Shown here in pieces: positions 49,364 through 59,896 of a stretch of DNA of 64,000 nt. A model generated the notes under the pieces. It saw only the letters and a program-made list of their open reading frames with translations, had not been told where the DNA came from and did not search any database. Both the position numbers and the translations under genes were made by a program. Each line of letters opens with the position of its first letter. Position 1 is the first letter of the stretch. The stretch is from Thermohalobaculum sp039028795. Its GTDB lineage: Bacteria; Pseudomonadota; Alphaproteobacteria; Rhodobacterales; Rhodobacteraceae. The stretch is from the NCBI GenBank assembly GCA_039028795.1, contig JBCCHJ010000016.1:25050-89049 (forward strand), written 5' to 3'.

Positions 49364-50188
49364 TTAGGGACCTATAGGTTGGCTCGGCGGCACCGTCAGG
49401 TCGCAGGTTTCCGGATCGTCGGGATGGCGCGGGTAATAGTCCATCACCAGCGGATCGTGGCCGGGCACAATATGGTCGGGGCTTTCAGCCATCCGGATCA
49501 TCTTGTCGTGGCTGTCGCAGTATTCCGGGATGTGCTGCAGGATGCTGAACGGGTTCCGCTTCCAGACATTGTCATAGAAATGCGCGCAGTCCGAAGCAAC
49601 GAAGACCCGCCCCCGCTTCGTGTTCACCTGCACGGACATCTGGCCGTGCGAATGCCCAGGCAGCAGGTGCACAGTGATACCGGGGGCGATTTCCTCGTCC
49701 CCGTCGATATAGCGCACGCGCTCTTTGAAATTGAGCTGGATCAGGTCACAGACATGATCGGCCTCGTAGGGCCGCCGCACAGCGGGATACCGCATATAGC
49801 GCGAGGTCGCAAAGGCGACCTCTTTGTCCTGGATCAGGAACTCGGCATTAGGGAACAGACCAAAATTTCCGGCGTGGTCATAGTGCAGATGCGTGACGAT
49901 GACGGTGTCGATATCCTCAGCCTTGGTTCCGATGGCCGCGATCGCCTCGTCGGGTAGGCGGTCTATCTTGCGGCCGCGTTTTGCGCCGCATTCGTGGTCG
50001 AAGCCACAGTCCACCATTATGTTGCGCCCATTTCCGCGGATCAGCCAGACAAAGTAATCCAGGCGCCGCTGCGCGGTGTGCGGATCGTTCGGGTCTTCCA
50101 GAATGGTCGCGTAGGATCCGGGGATGTTCACGCCACCATAGCGCAGGGCATAAACTTCATATTCGGGCGGGGATTGGCAGGCACTCAT
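49364..50188 (-). CDS. metallo-beta-lactamase-fold hydrolase (N-acyl-homoserine-lactonase-like)
   Basis: 274 residues from ATG 50188, which overlaps the lyase stop by ATGA; the frame is open upstream only as a shadow of the lyase. VTHLHYDHAGNFG gives HxHxDH, LLPGHSHGQMSVQV and VASDCAHFYDNV the further ligands, and HIVPGHDP the last His. The overall pattern is that of the AiiA/AttM-like lactonase branch, which also includes many catabolic lactonases. In this operon a pathway lactone is a likelier substrate than a quorum signal. Confidence 0.92.
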   Translation of the reverse strand: MSACQSPPEYEVYALRYGGVNIPGSYATILEDPNDPHTAQRRLDYFVWLIRGNGRNIMVDCGFDHECGAKRGRKIDRLPDEAIAAIGTKAEDIDTVIVTHLHYDHAGNFGLFPNAEFLIQDKEVAFATSRYMRYPAVRRPYEADHVCDLIQLNFKERVRYIDGDEEIAPGITVHLLPGHSHGQMSVQVNTKRGRVFVASDCAHFYDNVWKRNPFSILQHIPEYCDSHDKMIRMAESPDHIVPGHDPLVMDYYPRHPDDPETCDLTVPPSQPIGP

Positions 50189-51042
50189 TCCGCGAACCTT
50201 TCGTTGAGTTCGTTCCATTGTTCTGTGCCGATGATGAATTCCCGGTCTTTGAATGTCACCATCTGATCTTGCAAGACACTGGAGTCGCCGTCTTGCGCGA
50301 TGGCTTGAAGGGTGCGCTGCATCGCATGGATCGCCGCCCTTTGCAGGTCCGACGGCACGATTACCAACTGGTAGCCCCACGCCTTCAGGTCCGCCAACGG
50401 CACCATGGGTGTCTTCCCGCCCGCAAACATGTTGATCAGCTTAGGCGCCTGGATCAGGTGGCCGATTTCCTTGATCTGATCCACGGTCTGCGGGGCTTCA
50501 AAGAAGATCACATCAGCCCCGGCTTGCGCGTAGGCATTGCAACGGTCGATGGTGGCGTCAAAGCCCTCCACCGCCAACCCGTCAGACCTGGCGATCAGGA
50601 TCAGGTCCTCACCTGCCACGTCCTTCACAGCCTTCAGCTTCTGGCAGAATTCGTGGGTCGAGACGATGGACTTGTCGTCATAGTGGCCGCACTTCTTTGG
50701 GAAGGTCTGATCTTCCAGGTGGATTGCGGCGACGCCTGCCCGCATGAAATGCTTCACCGCCCGGCGTGCATTCAAGGCATTCCCATAGCCCGTATCAGCA
50801 TCGGCGATAACCGGGATATCCACGGCATCGCAGATCTGCTCCATTCGGTCCGCGCACTCCCCGGCGGTGAAAAGGCCGAGGTCCGGCATCCCTGCTCCGC
50901 GCGAAATCGCGCCACCAGAGGCGTAGGCGATTTGAAACCCGGCTTGTTCGATCAGCCGGGCCGAAAGGCCGTCAAAGCAGCCGGGCGCAACGAAAATGTC
51001 GCCAGATGCCAGCATCTCTCGCAGCGTCTCTGTTCGGGTCAT
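50185..51042 (-). CDS. isocitrate lyase/PEP mutase superfamily lyase (2,3-dimethylmalate or methylisocitrate lyase-like)
   Basis: 285 residues. The barrel shows APGCFDGLSARLIEQAGF, the Mg-binding DADTGYGN (Asp81, Asp83), HLEDQ and the catalytic loop KKCGH with Cys118, which marks the C-C lyase branch rather than the phosphomutases. VFFEAPQTVDQIK follows. It should split a 2-hydroxy- or 2-methyl-dicarboxylate into a 2-oxoacid and a second acid. It is first in a run with two MBL hydrolases, an alpha/beta-hydrolase and an SDR. A hairpin at 51103-51122 separates it from the lipoprotein gene upstream. Confidence 0.9.
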   Translation of the reverse strand: MTRTETLREMLASGDIFVAPGCFDGLSARLIEQAGFQIAYASGGAISRGAGMPDLGLFTAGECADRMEQICDAVDIPVIADADTGYGNALNARRAVKHFMRAGVAAIHLEDQTFPKKCGHYDDKSIVSTHEFCQKLKAVKDVAGEDLILIARSDGLAVEGFDATIDRCNAYAQAGADVIFFEAPQTVDQIKEIGHLIQAPKLINMFAGGKTPMVPLADLKAWGYQLVIVPSDLQRAAIHAMQRTLQAIAQDGDSSVLQDQMVTFKDREFIIGTEQWNELNERFAE

Positions 51043-51102
51043 TGCGGCCTCCGCTCAATAGGGCCGCATGGTCAGCACTTGCGCGATGTAAAAGCAAGCT
51101 GC

Positions 51103-51122
51103 GCGGTTGCATCGGCAACCGC
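51103..51122 (-). terminator. eight-base-pair hairpin upstream of the lyase gene, candidate terminator
   Basis: GCGGTTGC and GCAACCGC pair perfectly around a four-base loop. On the minus strand it lies 11 bp after the lipoprotein stop, with a short T-run (GCTTTTAC) about ten bases beyond the stem. It probably ends the upstream transcripts, giving the lyase operon its own promoter in the remaining 60 bp. Confidence 0.5.
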
Positions 51123-51133
51123 ATGCTGGATAT

Positions 51134-51421
51134 TCAGGCCAAATCTTCGGGCAGCGTACAATTTCTCTCGATCATCGCGTCCCGCATGATGCCCTGACGC
51201 TGATCAAAGTCCAGCAGATCGTCCTTGATCTTGACCAGCTTTGCGTATTCTTCATCCAATTGATCGCAGTTCTGGGTGGCCAGGCTGCCTTCCCATGCCC
51301 GCAGTTTTTGCAGGCGTTCGGTCTCTGCCATCACGGCGATGCGAATAAAGGTCGAACAGCCCGACAGAAGCAGAACTCCGCCGATCGCCACGACAAACGG
51401 CAGACGCCCAAGATGCGTCAT
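51134..51421 (-). CDS. small lipoprotein
   Basis: 95 residues from ATG 51421 (GGAGG seven bases upstream). A signal segment PFVVAIGGVLLLSGC ends in a good lipobox (LSGC), so the mature protein should be lipid-anchored. The mature part is a helical, charged stretch (RLQKLRAWEGSLATQNCDQLDEEYAKLVKIKD) with two further Cys. Function unknown. It lies between the PrpF-like gene and the lyase operon, with hairpins or gaps on both sides, so it may be an unrelated insertion between two catabolic units. Confidence 0.75.
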   Translation of the reverse strand: MTHLGRLPFVVAIGGVLLLSGCSTFIRIAVMAETERLQKLRAWEGSLATQNCDQLDEEYAKLVKIKDDLLDFDQRQGIMRDAMIERNCTLPEDLA

Positions 51422-51512
51422 GGATGACCTCCGAGAAAACCGGGGCAATATAATTGAGATGCACGCTATAGGCGAATTCTGAAACAATTATGGCATAAGA
51501 TCGGTGTTCTTC

Positions 51513-52658
51513 TTATCGCGTCGTCGCATAGACGATGCCTTCCATCAGCGTCCGCGCTGTGCGGTAGACCGAGGCGCTGATCGCGTGTGGTGTTTTCTCA
51601 GAAAGATCGACCTCAGCCATGGCGGGTACGACGCCAGAAGGTGTGCCGATGCGCAACGGCTGGCCGTCTGGCACCTGGCGGGCGGCCTCAGCCACCACCG
51701 TCCCTGGGATGCGCGCCGCCACGGCTGTGCACATCGCCCCGGTAAGTGGGATCGCCAGATGCGGCTTGCCCATCGAGATCATGCGGACCTGGATGTCGCA
51801 GTCCCCAGCTTTCAGGGTTTCACCAGACAGCATCGCGCAATCCGCAGGCGGACCGACTATGGCGATCTTCGGTGCGCTAGCCGCACCCCGGAAAACAGGA
51901 TGCGGATACGCCCATTCATCCCAATCACGCCCTGCCCAAAGCCTGATCTCCTCAAGTAATCCCAGTGCCGGGCCGTTCTCGGAAAGATCACTTGGCAATT
52001 CTTGCGCTGTGCAACCCAGCTCACGCGCATCCATAAAAACGCAGGGATTTGCGGCATCGACAAACGAAATGCGGAAGGGTCCACGCTCAAGGTCAAGGCT
52101 TTTCGCAGGCTCGCCAGTGGGCAAAATCGTGGTCGTTCGTGCCCCGCCGGGATCCAGGAAATCCAACCGGATGGCACTGCCCTGCCCGGCGACGCCCGCG
52201 ATGACCTGATCGCCTGTAATGGCGGCGCGACCGTCCCGGACCGTCAGATGACAATCGATCCGCTTCGCGGTGTTCTCATTGAACATGCGCACGGTCGCAG
52301 GCCCATCGGGCACCTGCACCAAGCCTTGATCCACGGCAAAGGCACCGACCGCCGCCGACAGGTTCCCGCAGTTCGAGGCGTAATCGACGCGCGCGGACGC
52401 CACATCGATCTGGCCGAACAGGTAATCGACATCAACCCCGGCTCGCTCCGACCGGCGCACCATCATGCCTTTGGACAGCGACGAAATCCCGCCGCCCATG
52501 CCATCCAACTGCCGTCCATAAGGATCAGGCGAACCGATAGCTGCACAAAGGAACCCGTCGCGTTCGCCCGGATCGGACGGCAGGTCTTCCCACCGAAAGA
52601 ACATTCCCTTGGATGTGCCGCCGCGCATAAAGGTGCACTTTATGCCCGTCTGCTCCAT
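51513..52658 (-). CDS. PrpF-family isomerase (aconitate isomerase / 4-oxalomesaconate tautomerase-like)
   Basis: 381 residues. The start CTFMRGGTSKGMFF and the NCGN block (Cys97 in YASNCGNLSAAVG) are hallmarks of PrpF and GalD proteins with the diaminopimelate-epimerase fold; GMGGGISSLSKG and RIGTPSGVVP are further family blocks. PrpF isomerises trans- to cis-aconitate-type acids; GalD tautomerises 4-oxalomesaconate. It starts inside the stop codon of the FAD-dependent dehydrogenase (TGATG), so both act on the same chain, probably an aconitate or related tricarboxylate. Confidence 0.92.
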   Translation of the reverse strand: MEQTGIKCTFMRGGTSKGMFFRWEDLPSDPGERDGFLCAAIGSPDPYGRQLDGMGGGISSLSKGMMVRRSERAGVDVDYLFGQIDVASARVDYASNCGNLSAAVGAFAVDQGLVQVPDGPATVRMFNENTAKRIDCHLTVRDGRAAITGDQVIAGVAGQGSAIRLDFLDPGGARTTTILPTGEPAKSLDLERGPFRISFVDAANPCVFMDARELGCTAQELPSDLSENGPALGLLEEIRLWAGRDWDEWAYPHPVFRGAASAPKIAIVGPPADCAMLSGETLKAGDCDIQVRMISMGKPHLAIPLTGAMCTAVAARIPGTVVAEAARQVPDGQPLRIGTPSGVVPAMAEVDLSEKTPHAISASVYRTARTLMEGIVYATTR

Positions 52659-54124
52659 CAGGCGGTCTCCGCATTGGCCAGGGCCGCATGGCGTCCGCCG
52701 ATCCTGCCGAACACCGCCCCGCGCAGGACCGAAGTCGCCCCGGTATAGGTGCCGTGGTAGAGCCCCATCGTCTCCCCCGCCGCATAGAGCCCTGGGATCG
52801 GGTCACCCTGAACATTCAACACCCTAGCCTTGGCATCGCAACGCAGTCCGCCAAAGGTGAAGCAGTTCCCTGTGATGATCGGAAACGCATAGAAGGGCGG
52901 CTTCACCACAGGGCGTGACCAGTTCGACTTCCTGGGCTGCCCGCTCGGCGAGGCCCGCAAGCCGTCCAGCTCCAACGGTTTGAAGTCACCATCCGGGCAC
53001 GCCATGTTGAACGCGTCGACCTCGTCCATCAGCCCTTCTGCGTCGATCCCGCAGGCAGCCGCCAACTCTTCCAACGTTTCGGCCTCGACAGGCGGTTGGT
53101 CTGACCGGACAGAAACCCGCCAATTCGGCACGTCCTCGATCCCGGCGTCGAACACCGCCCAGGCGATGCCGCCGGGCTGGGTCTGCACGATCCGGGTGAT
53201 GCCTTCATAGGTGGCATCCACCGTCGCCGGGGCTTCATCGACAAAACGCCGACCATCCCGGTTCACCAGCATCCCATAGTTGAAGACCAGGACGATTGGT
53301 TCTTCGCGCCCTGACCGGGGGTCCAATGGCTCAGCATGGATCGCGCCGAAGTCACCCGCAGTCGCCGCACCCGCGGCCAGCCCCATGCGGATGCCCTCGC
53401 CCCTATTGTAGTACCCGCCCCGGGCGACAGGGCGCAGATAGCGCGCCGAAGGCCCCAGGTAGTGGGTCAGCATCTCAGGGTTCCCTTCGAACCCGCCACA
53501 GGCCAGCATGATCAACCGACTATGAACGACCTCTCTCCGATTGCGCGGGCCGATGATCGACAGGCCATGGGGCGACCCCATTTCCAGGCCAATGGCAGCG
53601 GTTTCATACCGGATTTCGATACCCAATCTGTTCGCTGCGTCGGTCAGCGCCTCGACCAGCGCCAAACCGCCGCCGGTCGGCCCCATCCGCGGCGTACAGG
53701 TCGTGATGAAATAGGTTGGCTGGAAATCGAACACCACGCCATGGCTCTTTAACCAGGCAATGGTCGACGGAACGGCACCGGCGAACTCGGCAATCACATC
53801 CGGATCTGTAATCCCCAACGTCCGCAGGATCCGAGGTTGATCCTCAAAGTCACGGGCCAGATCGGCAGTGACCAGAGGGTCCAGGTGATGTCCGGCATTG
53901 GCTGCAAAATGGCTTTCGAAATCGTCGGCCACAGCCTCTTCCGACTTCAGCCGCATCAACGCATCTGTCCAGCGGGTATTGCCGCCATGGTCACCGAACG
54001 GTGCGCGTTCCAACAGCAAAACGCGGGCGCCAGATTCGGCCGCAGACACCGCTGCCGACAGCCCTGCAATCCCGTGCCCGACGACAATCACGTCCCATTC
54101 ATCTGATTTTGTGATGTGTGCCAT
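52658..54124 (-). CDS. FAD-dependent dehydrogenase of the fumarate-reductase/tricarballylate-dehydrogenase (TcuA) type
   Basis: 488 residues from ATG 54124 (GTG 54127 is nearly as good; GGGAGG lies 8-11 bases upstream, too near the ATG at 54133). The dinucleotide-binding start VIVVGHGIAGLSAAVSAAESGARVLLLERAP binds FAD; GGNTRWTDALMRL, GGFEGNPEMLTHYLG and the C-terminal FTFGGLRCDAKARVLNVQGDPIPGLYAAGE are typical of the FrdA/TcuA family. TcuA oxidises tricarballylate to cis-aconitate. The partner PrpF-like isomerase supports an aconitate-linked substrate. No TcuB-type iron-sulfur subunit is adjacent. Confidence 0.9.
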   Translation of the reverse strand: MAHITKSDEWDVIVVGHGIAGLSAAVSAAESGARVLLLERAPFGDHGGNTRWTDALMRLKSEEAVADDFESHFAANAGHHLDPLVTADLARDFEDQPRILRTLGITDPDVIAEFAGAVPSTIAWLKSHGVVFDFQPTYFITTCTPRMGPTGGGLALVEALTDAANRLGIEIRYETAAIGLEMGSPHGLSIIGPRNRREVVHSRLIMLACGGFEGNPEMLTHYLGPSARYLRPVARGGYYNRGEGIRMGLAAGAATAGDFGAIHAEPLDPRSGREEPIVLVFNYGMLVNRDGRRFVDEAPATVDATYEGITRIVQTQPGGIAWAVFDAGIEDVPNWRVSVRSDQPPVEAETLEELAAACGIDAEGLMDEVDAFNMACPDGDFKPLELDGLRASPSGQPRKSNWSRPVVKPPFYAFPIITGNCFTFGGLRCDAKARVLNVQGDPIPGLYAAGETMGLYHGTYTGATSVLRGAVFGRIGGRHAALANAETA

Positions 54125-54207
54125 CACGCACATTGCCTCCCTGCTCTCTGAACGCTAAGCCTGAGAACACGGCTGTCAATCGGCAGGCGGATTTCATGGG
54201 AGCTGCG

Positions 54208-54795
54208 ATGGCCTTCGATCACCCATTCTATTTCCTGCGCCATGGCGAGACGACCTGGAACGCCGCCGGACAGACCCAGGGCCAGTTGAACTCACCATTA
54301 TCGGATCGGGGAAAAGAACAGGCCGAAATCGCTGCGGTTGCCCTCAAAGACGAGCCCATCGCTAGGATCATCGCCTCGCCTTTGGACCGGGCGCTGCACA
54401 CGGCCCAAGCCGTCGCACGCGCCAAGGGTATCGAGGTCACAACGGACCCTGATCTGATGGAATGCCATCTCGGCGATCACCAGGGACAGCCGCATGGCCC
54501 CTTCCTGCCGGCCTATTTTCGGGGAGAACACGATCCCCCGAATGGCGAAACATTCCCAGAGTTCTGCAACCGGGTTTGGGCCGCGATGCAGCGCGCCGTT
54601 GCACTGGGACCGAACACACTGATCGTCGCCCATGGCGGGCTTTGGATCGCCGCACGCACGTTCGTGGCTGTGGATCCGGATCTAAGGCGCATGCCGAACG
54701 CCCTACCGCTGCATGTGGAGCCGAAACCAGAACTTTGGGAGCATCGGATCATTGGCGGGGTCGAACCCGCGTCGATTCCAAGCCAGGCCTTCTGA
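54208..54795 (+). CDS. histidine phosphatase (phosphoglycerate-mutase-like) family protein
   Basis: 195 residues from ATG 54208, with GGGAG five bases upstream. YFLRHGETTWN is the RHG motif with the catalytic His; SPLDRALHTAQAVA supplies the second Arg, and LIVAHGGLWIAAR the second His. The pattern fits a small-molecule phosphatase rather than the glycolytic mutase. The C-terminal tail (ELWEHRIIGGVEPAS) looks less conserved. It diverges from the TcuA-like gene, which leaves only 83 bp for both promoters. Confidence 0.9.
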   Translation: MAFDHPFYFLRHGETTWNAAGQTQGQLNSPLSDRGKEQAEIAAVALKDEPIARIIASPLDRALHTAQAVARAKGIEVTTDPDLMECHLGDHQGQPHGPFLPAYFRGEHDPPNGETFPEFCNRVWAAMQRAVALGPNTLIVAHGGLWIAARTFVAVDPDLRRMPNALPLHVEPKPELWEHRIIGGVEPASIPSQAF

Positions 54796-55110
54796 CTGAA
54801 CCCTGCGGGTCACCCAACCGGCATCCGGAATTCGTTCCTTCACCCAGCCCCAGCCACTGCGAACATGATCGCGGTATGCGTCGCGCCCAGGCATCGAACT
54901 TTTGCCAGAGCGCGCGATAGATCACCTAGGGGGCAGCCACGCGTAATGAACAGCTGCGGAACTGACCGGCATTTGCCTCTTTGCCTTTGGTTCTGAAGGA
55001 ATTGAAACACTGCGATCATCATCGTGTTACAATCGAAACTGAATAATCCTCGCTGTGAATTGGTGATTTAATGTATATAACCCAACCAGTGTGTGAATAG
55101 GAGAACCCAG
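54796..55110. other. 315-bp interval without a supported gene
   Basis: The first 150 bp keep the GC-rich, codon-like look of coding DNA and hold a minus-strand open frame (54703-54894) that runs into the histidine phosphatase gene; it has no ribosome site or recognisable product. From about 55000 to 55090 the DNA turns AT-rich (TTGGTGATTTAATGTATATAA region), which is probably the peroxiredoxin promoter. Confidence 0.5.
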
Positions 55111-55767
55111 ATGAGCCTGCGTATCAACGATACCGCCCCGGACTTCACAGCCGACACCACCGACGGGCCGATCAGCTTCCATGACTGGATCGGCGACGGT
55201 TATGCGGTTCTGTTCAGTCACCCAAAGGATTTCACGCCGGTCTGCACGACAGAGCTGGGCGTGGTCGCGGGCATGAAGGACGAATTCGCGAAGCGGAATT
55301 GCAAAATCCTCGGGATTTCCGTCGATCCCGTGGAAAGCCATGTCAAATGGAAGGCCGATATAGAAAGCGTGTCTGGAAACCCGGTATCCTACCCGATGAT
55401 CGGTGATCCTGATCTTTCTGTCGCAAAGCTCTATGACATGTTGCCCGCGTCGGCAGGGGATACCTCGGAAGGCCGGACACCGGCGGACAATGCAACGGTC
55501 CGCACTGTCTTCGTCATTGGCCCGGATAAGAAGATCAAACTGAGCCTTTCGTATCCGATGACGACCGGGCGCAACTTTGATGAGTTGCTGCGGTCAATAG
55601 ATTCCATTCAATTGACCGCCAACCATAAGGTCGCAACGCCTGCGAACTGGAAGCATGGCGAGGATGTGATCATCACGCCGGCGGTTTCGGACGAAGAGGC
55701 AACCGAACGTTTCGGCGAGTTCGAGAAAGTCCTGCCTTACCTGCGCAAAACTTCCCAGCCTGGGTGA
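55111..55767 (+). CDS. 1-Cys peroxiredoxin (Prx6-type)
   Basis: 218 residues from ATG 55111 (AGGAGAA upstream). The peroxidatic Cys45 is in HPKDFTPVCTTELG; the rest follows the Prx6 form with GNPVSYPMIGDPDLSVAKLYDML and RTVFVIGPDKKIKLSLSYPMTTGRN, and the long C-terminal domain (ADNAT through KVATPANWKHGEDVII). No second resolving Cys is seen, hence 1-Cys. It reduces hydrogen peroxide and organic hydroperoxides in the cytoplasm. Monocistronic, with an AT-rich promoter region; it converges on secA across the large inverted repeat at 55776-55841. Confidence 0.94.
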   Translation: MSLRINDTAPDFTADTTDGPISFHDWIGDGYAVLFSHPKDFTPVCTTELGVVAGMKDEFAKRNCKILGISVDPVESHVKWKADIESVSGNPVSYPMIGDPDLSVAKLYDMLPASAGDTSEGRTPADNATVRTVFVIGPDKKIKLSLSYPMTTGRNFDELLRSIDSIQLTANHKVATPANWKHGEDVIITPAVSDEEATERFGEFEKVLPYLRKTSQPG

Positions 55768-55775
55768 GAGCACCG

Positions 55776-55841
55776 GTAGACCGGGTCTCAGACCCGGCTG
55801 CTTCATAAACGTGTCAGACCGGGTCTGAGGACCCGGTCTAC
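55776..55841. repeat. large nested inverted repeat between peroxiredoxin and secA genes (REP-like or bidirectional terminator)
   Basis: Left arm 55776-55797 and right arm 55819-55841 are reverse complements over 22 of 23 positions (one bulged C), with a 21-bp spacer. Each arm is itself nearly palindromic: the left holds CCGGGTCT-C-AGACCCGG, the right CCGGGTC-TGAG-GACCCGG. It fills most of the 82 bp between two convergent stops. It lacks a T-run, so it could be a repetitive extragenic palindrome that also blocks read-through. Confidence 0.8.
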
Positions 55842-55849
55842 ACAACGCC

Positions 55850-58759
<2,910 letters not shown>

Positions 58760-58957
58760 GGGCGTCTCCTTCGGCCGAACGGACCATGGACCCGTGGCAC
58801 CACAGCGTCGGCGGAAAAATTCTGTGCGGCGCTTGCTGAGCCTCGTTTCAGGCCCTAAAGATAGCAACCCGCCGCACTCCTGTTCGGCGAGAGATGTATT
58901 GAGGGCCACCCACACTGTCAACGGCGGCCCGTCAGTCTTTCTTTGGGAGGGAACAAT

Positions 58958-59860
58958 TTGCGGTGTTCAACCCAATTTATCGCCGTTCAAGGGCTGATTT
59001 TGGGGTTTTGTCTGCTCTTTGGACGCAGCATCGCGGGTGAGGCCTGGGCGCAGTCCGCCACCGAGGCCGCAGACGCGGCAATCAACGCAGAGACGATCGT
59101 TGCGGTAGTCGATGAAAAGCCGATCACGCTTGGCGAGTTGATCGTGGTCCGTCAAACGCTTCCCGAGGCGTTTCAGATCCTGCCGGACGAGGTTCTTCTA
59201 AACTCGCTGATCCAGATGGTGATTGACGAACAGATCCTGGCAAACGCCGCAGAAGCCGCAAATCTACAACGCAGCAAACGCGCCAAGTTCGCCCTGAAGA
59301 ACACCACAAGGGGCGTTTTGGCGGACGCCTTTGTCGCAGAATCGGTGCAGTCCGGCGTCACGGAAGACCGCATTGCTGCGATCTATGCCGAAACCTACGT
59401 CAATGCGGACCCGATCGCTCAGATACGGGCGGCACATATTCTGGTCGATGACCAGGTTCTGGCGCAGGATTTGCGGGGCAGGCTCGATGAAGGCGTCGAT
59501 TTTTCCACTCTGGCTGCAGAGTTCGGGACCGATCTGACCAGCACGCGCGGTGGGGACCTGGGCTGGCAGGAAACCGGCGATCTTTTGCCCGCATTTGCCG
59601 AGGCGGTGGCGGACATGGAACCGGGTCAGATCAACGGCCCGATAAGATCGCCCTTCGGGTGGCACATCATTCGGCTGGACGCACGCCGTATCAAGCCGGT
59701 GCCGACACTTGATGACATGCGCGAAACCCTGCGCAAGAATCTTGAAACCGAAGTCCGCAAAGCCGCCGTGTCAGACGCGCGCCAGGCCGCAAGCATTAAG
59801 ATTCTCACCGAGTCATTACCCGCAGGCGCCATTCGTAACGACGCCTTGATCCTGCCCTGA
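58958..59860 (+). CDS. exported parvulin-type peptidyl-prolyl isomerase
   Basis: 300 residues. The start is taken as TTG 58958 because GGGAGG lies seven bases upstream; TTG 58943 would place the ribosome site inside the gene. A signal peptide covers about residues 1-32 (AWAQSA cleavage). The SurA-like N-domain region follows, and a PpiC domain is at about 155-255 (IRAAHILVDDQVLAQDLRGRL, GGDLGWQETGDLLPAFAEAV, SPFGWHIIRL). It helps fold outer-membrane or periplasmic proteins, which fits its position divergent from secA. The argJ gene follows after 36 bp. Confidence 0.9.
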   Translation: MRCSTQFIAVQGLILGFCLLFGRSIAGEAWAQSATEAADAAINAETIVAVVDEKPITLGELIVVRQTLPEAFQILPDEVLLNSLIQMVIDEQILANAAEAANLQRSKRAKFALKNTTRGVLADAFVAESVQSGVTEDRIAAIYAETYVNADPIAQIRAAHILVDDQVLAQDLRGRLDEGVDFSTLAAEFGTDLTSTRGGDLGWQETGDLLPAFAEAVADMEPGQINGPIRSPFGWHIIRLDARRIKPVPTLDDMRETLRKNLETEVRKAAVSDARQAASIKILTESLPAGAIRNDALILP

Positions 59861-59896
59861 CCCACGCCGACAACAGCCAAACCTGGGGAAAATCCA

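Noticed and set aside
54755..54785. GGTTCGAACCC-like stretch (minus strand) resembling a tRNA or tmRNA T-arm
   Set aside because: The stem does not pair over five bases with a seven-base loop, no acceptor, D or anticodon arms were found around it, and it lies inside the histidine phosphatase gene.
54703..54894. Minus-strand open frame of 63 codons after the histidine phosphatase gene
   Set aside because: It overlaps a well-supported gene for half its length, has no ribosome site and no recognisable product.
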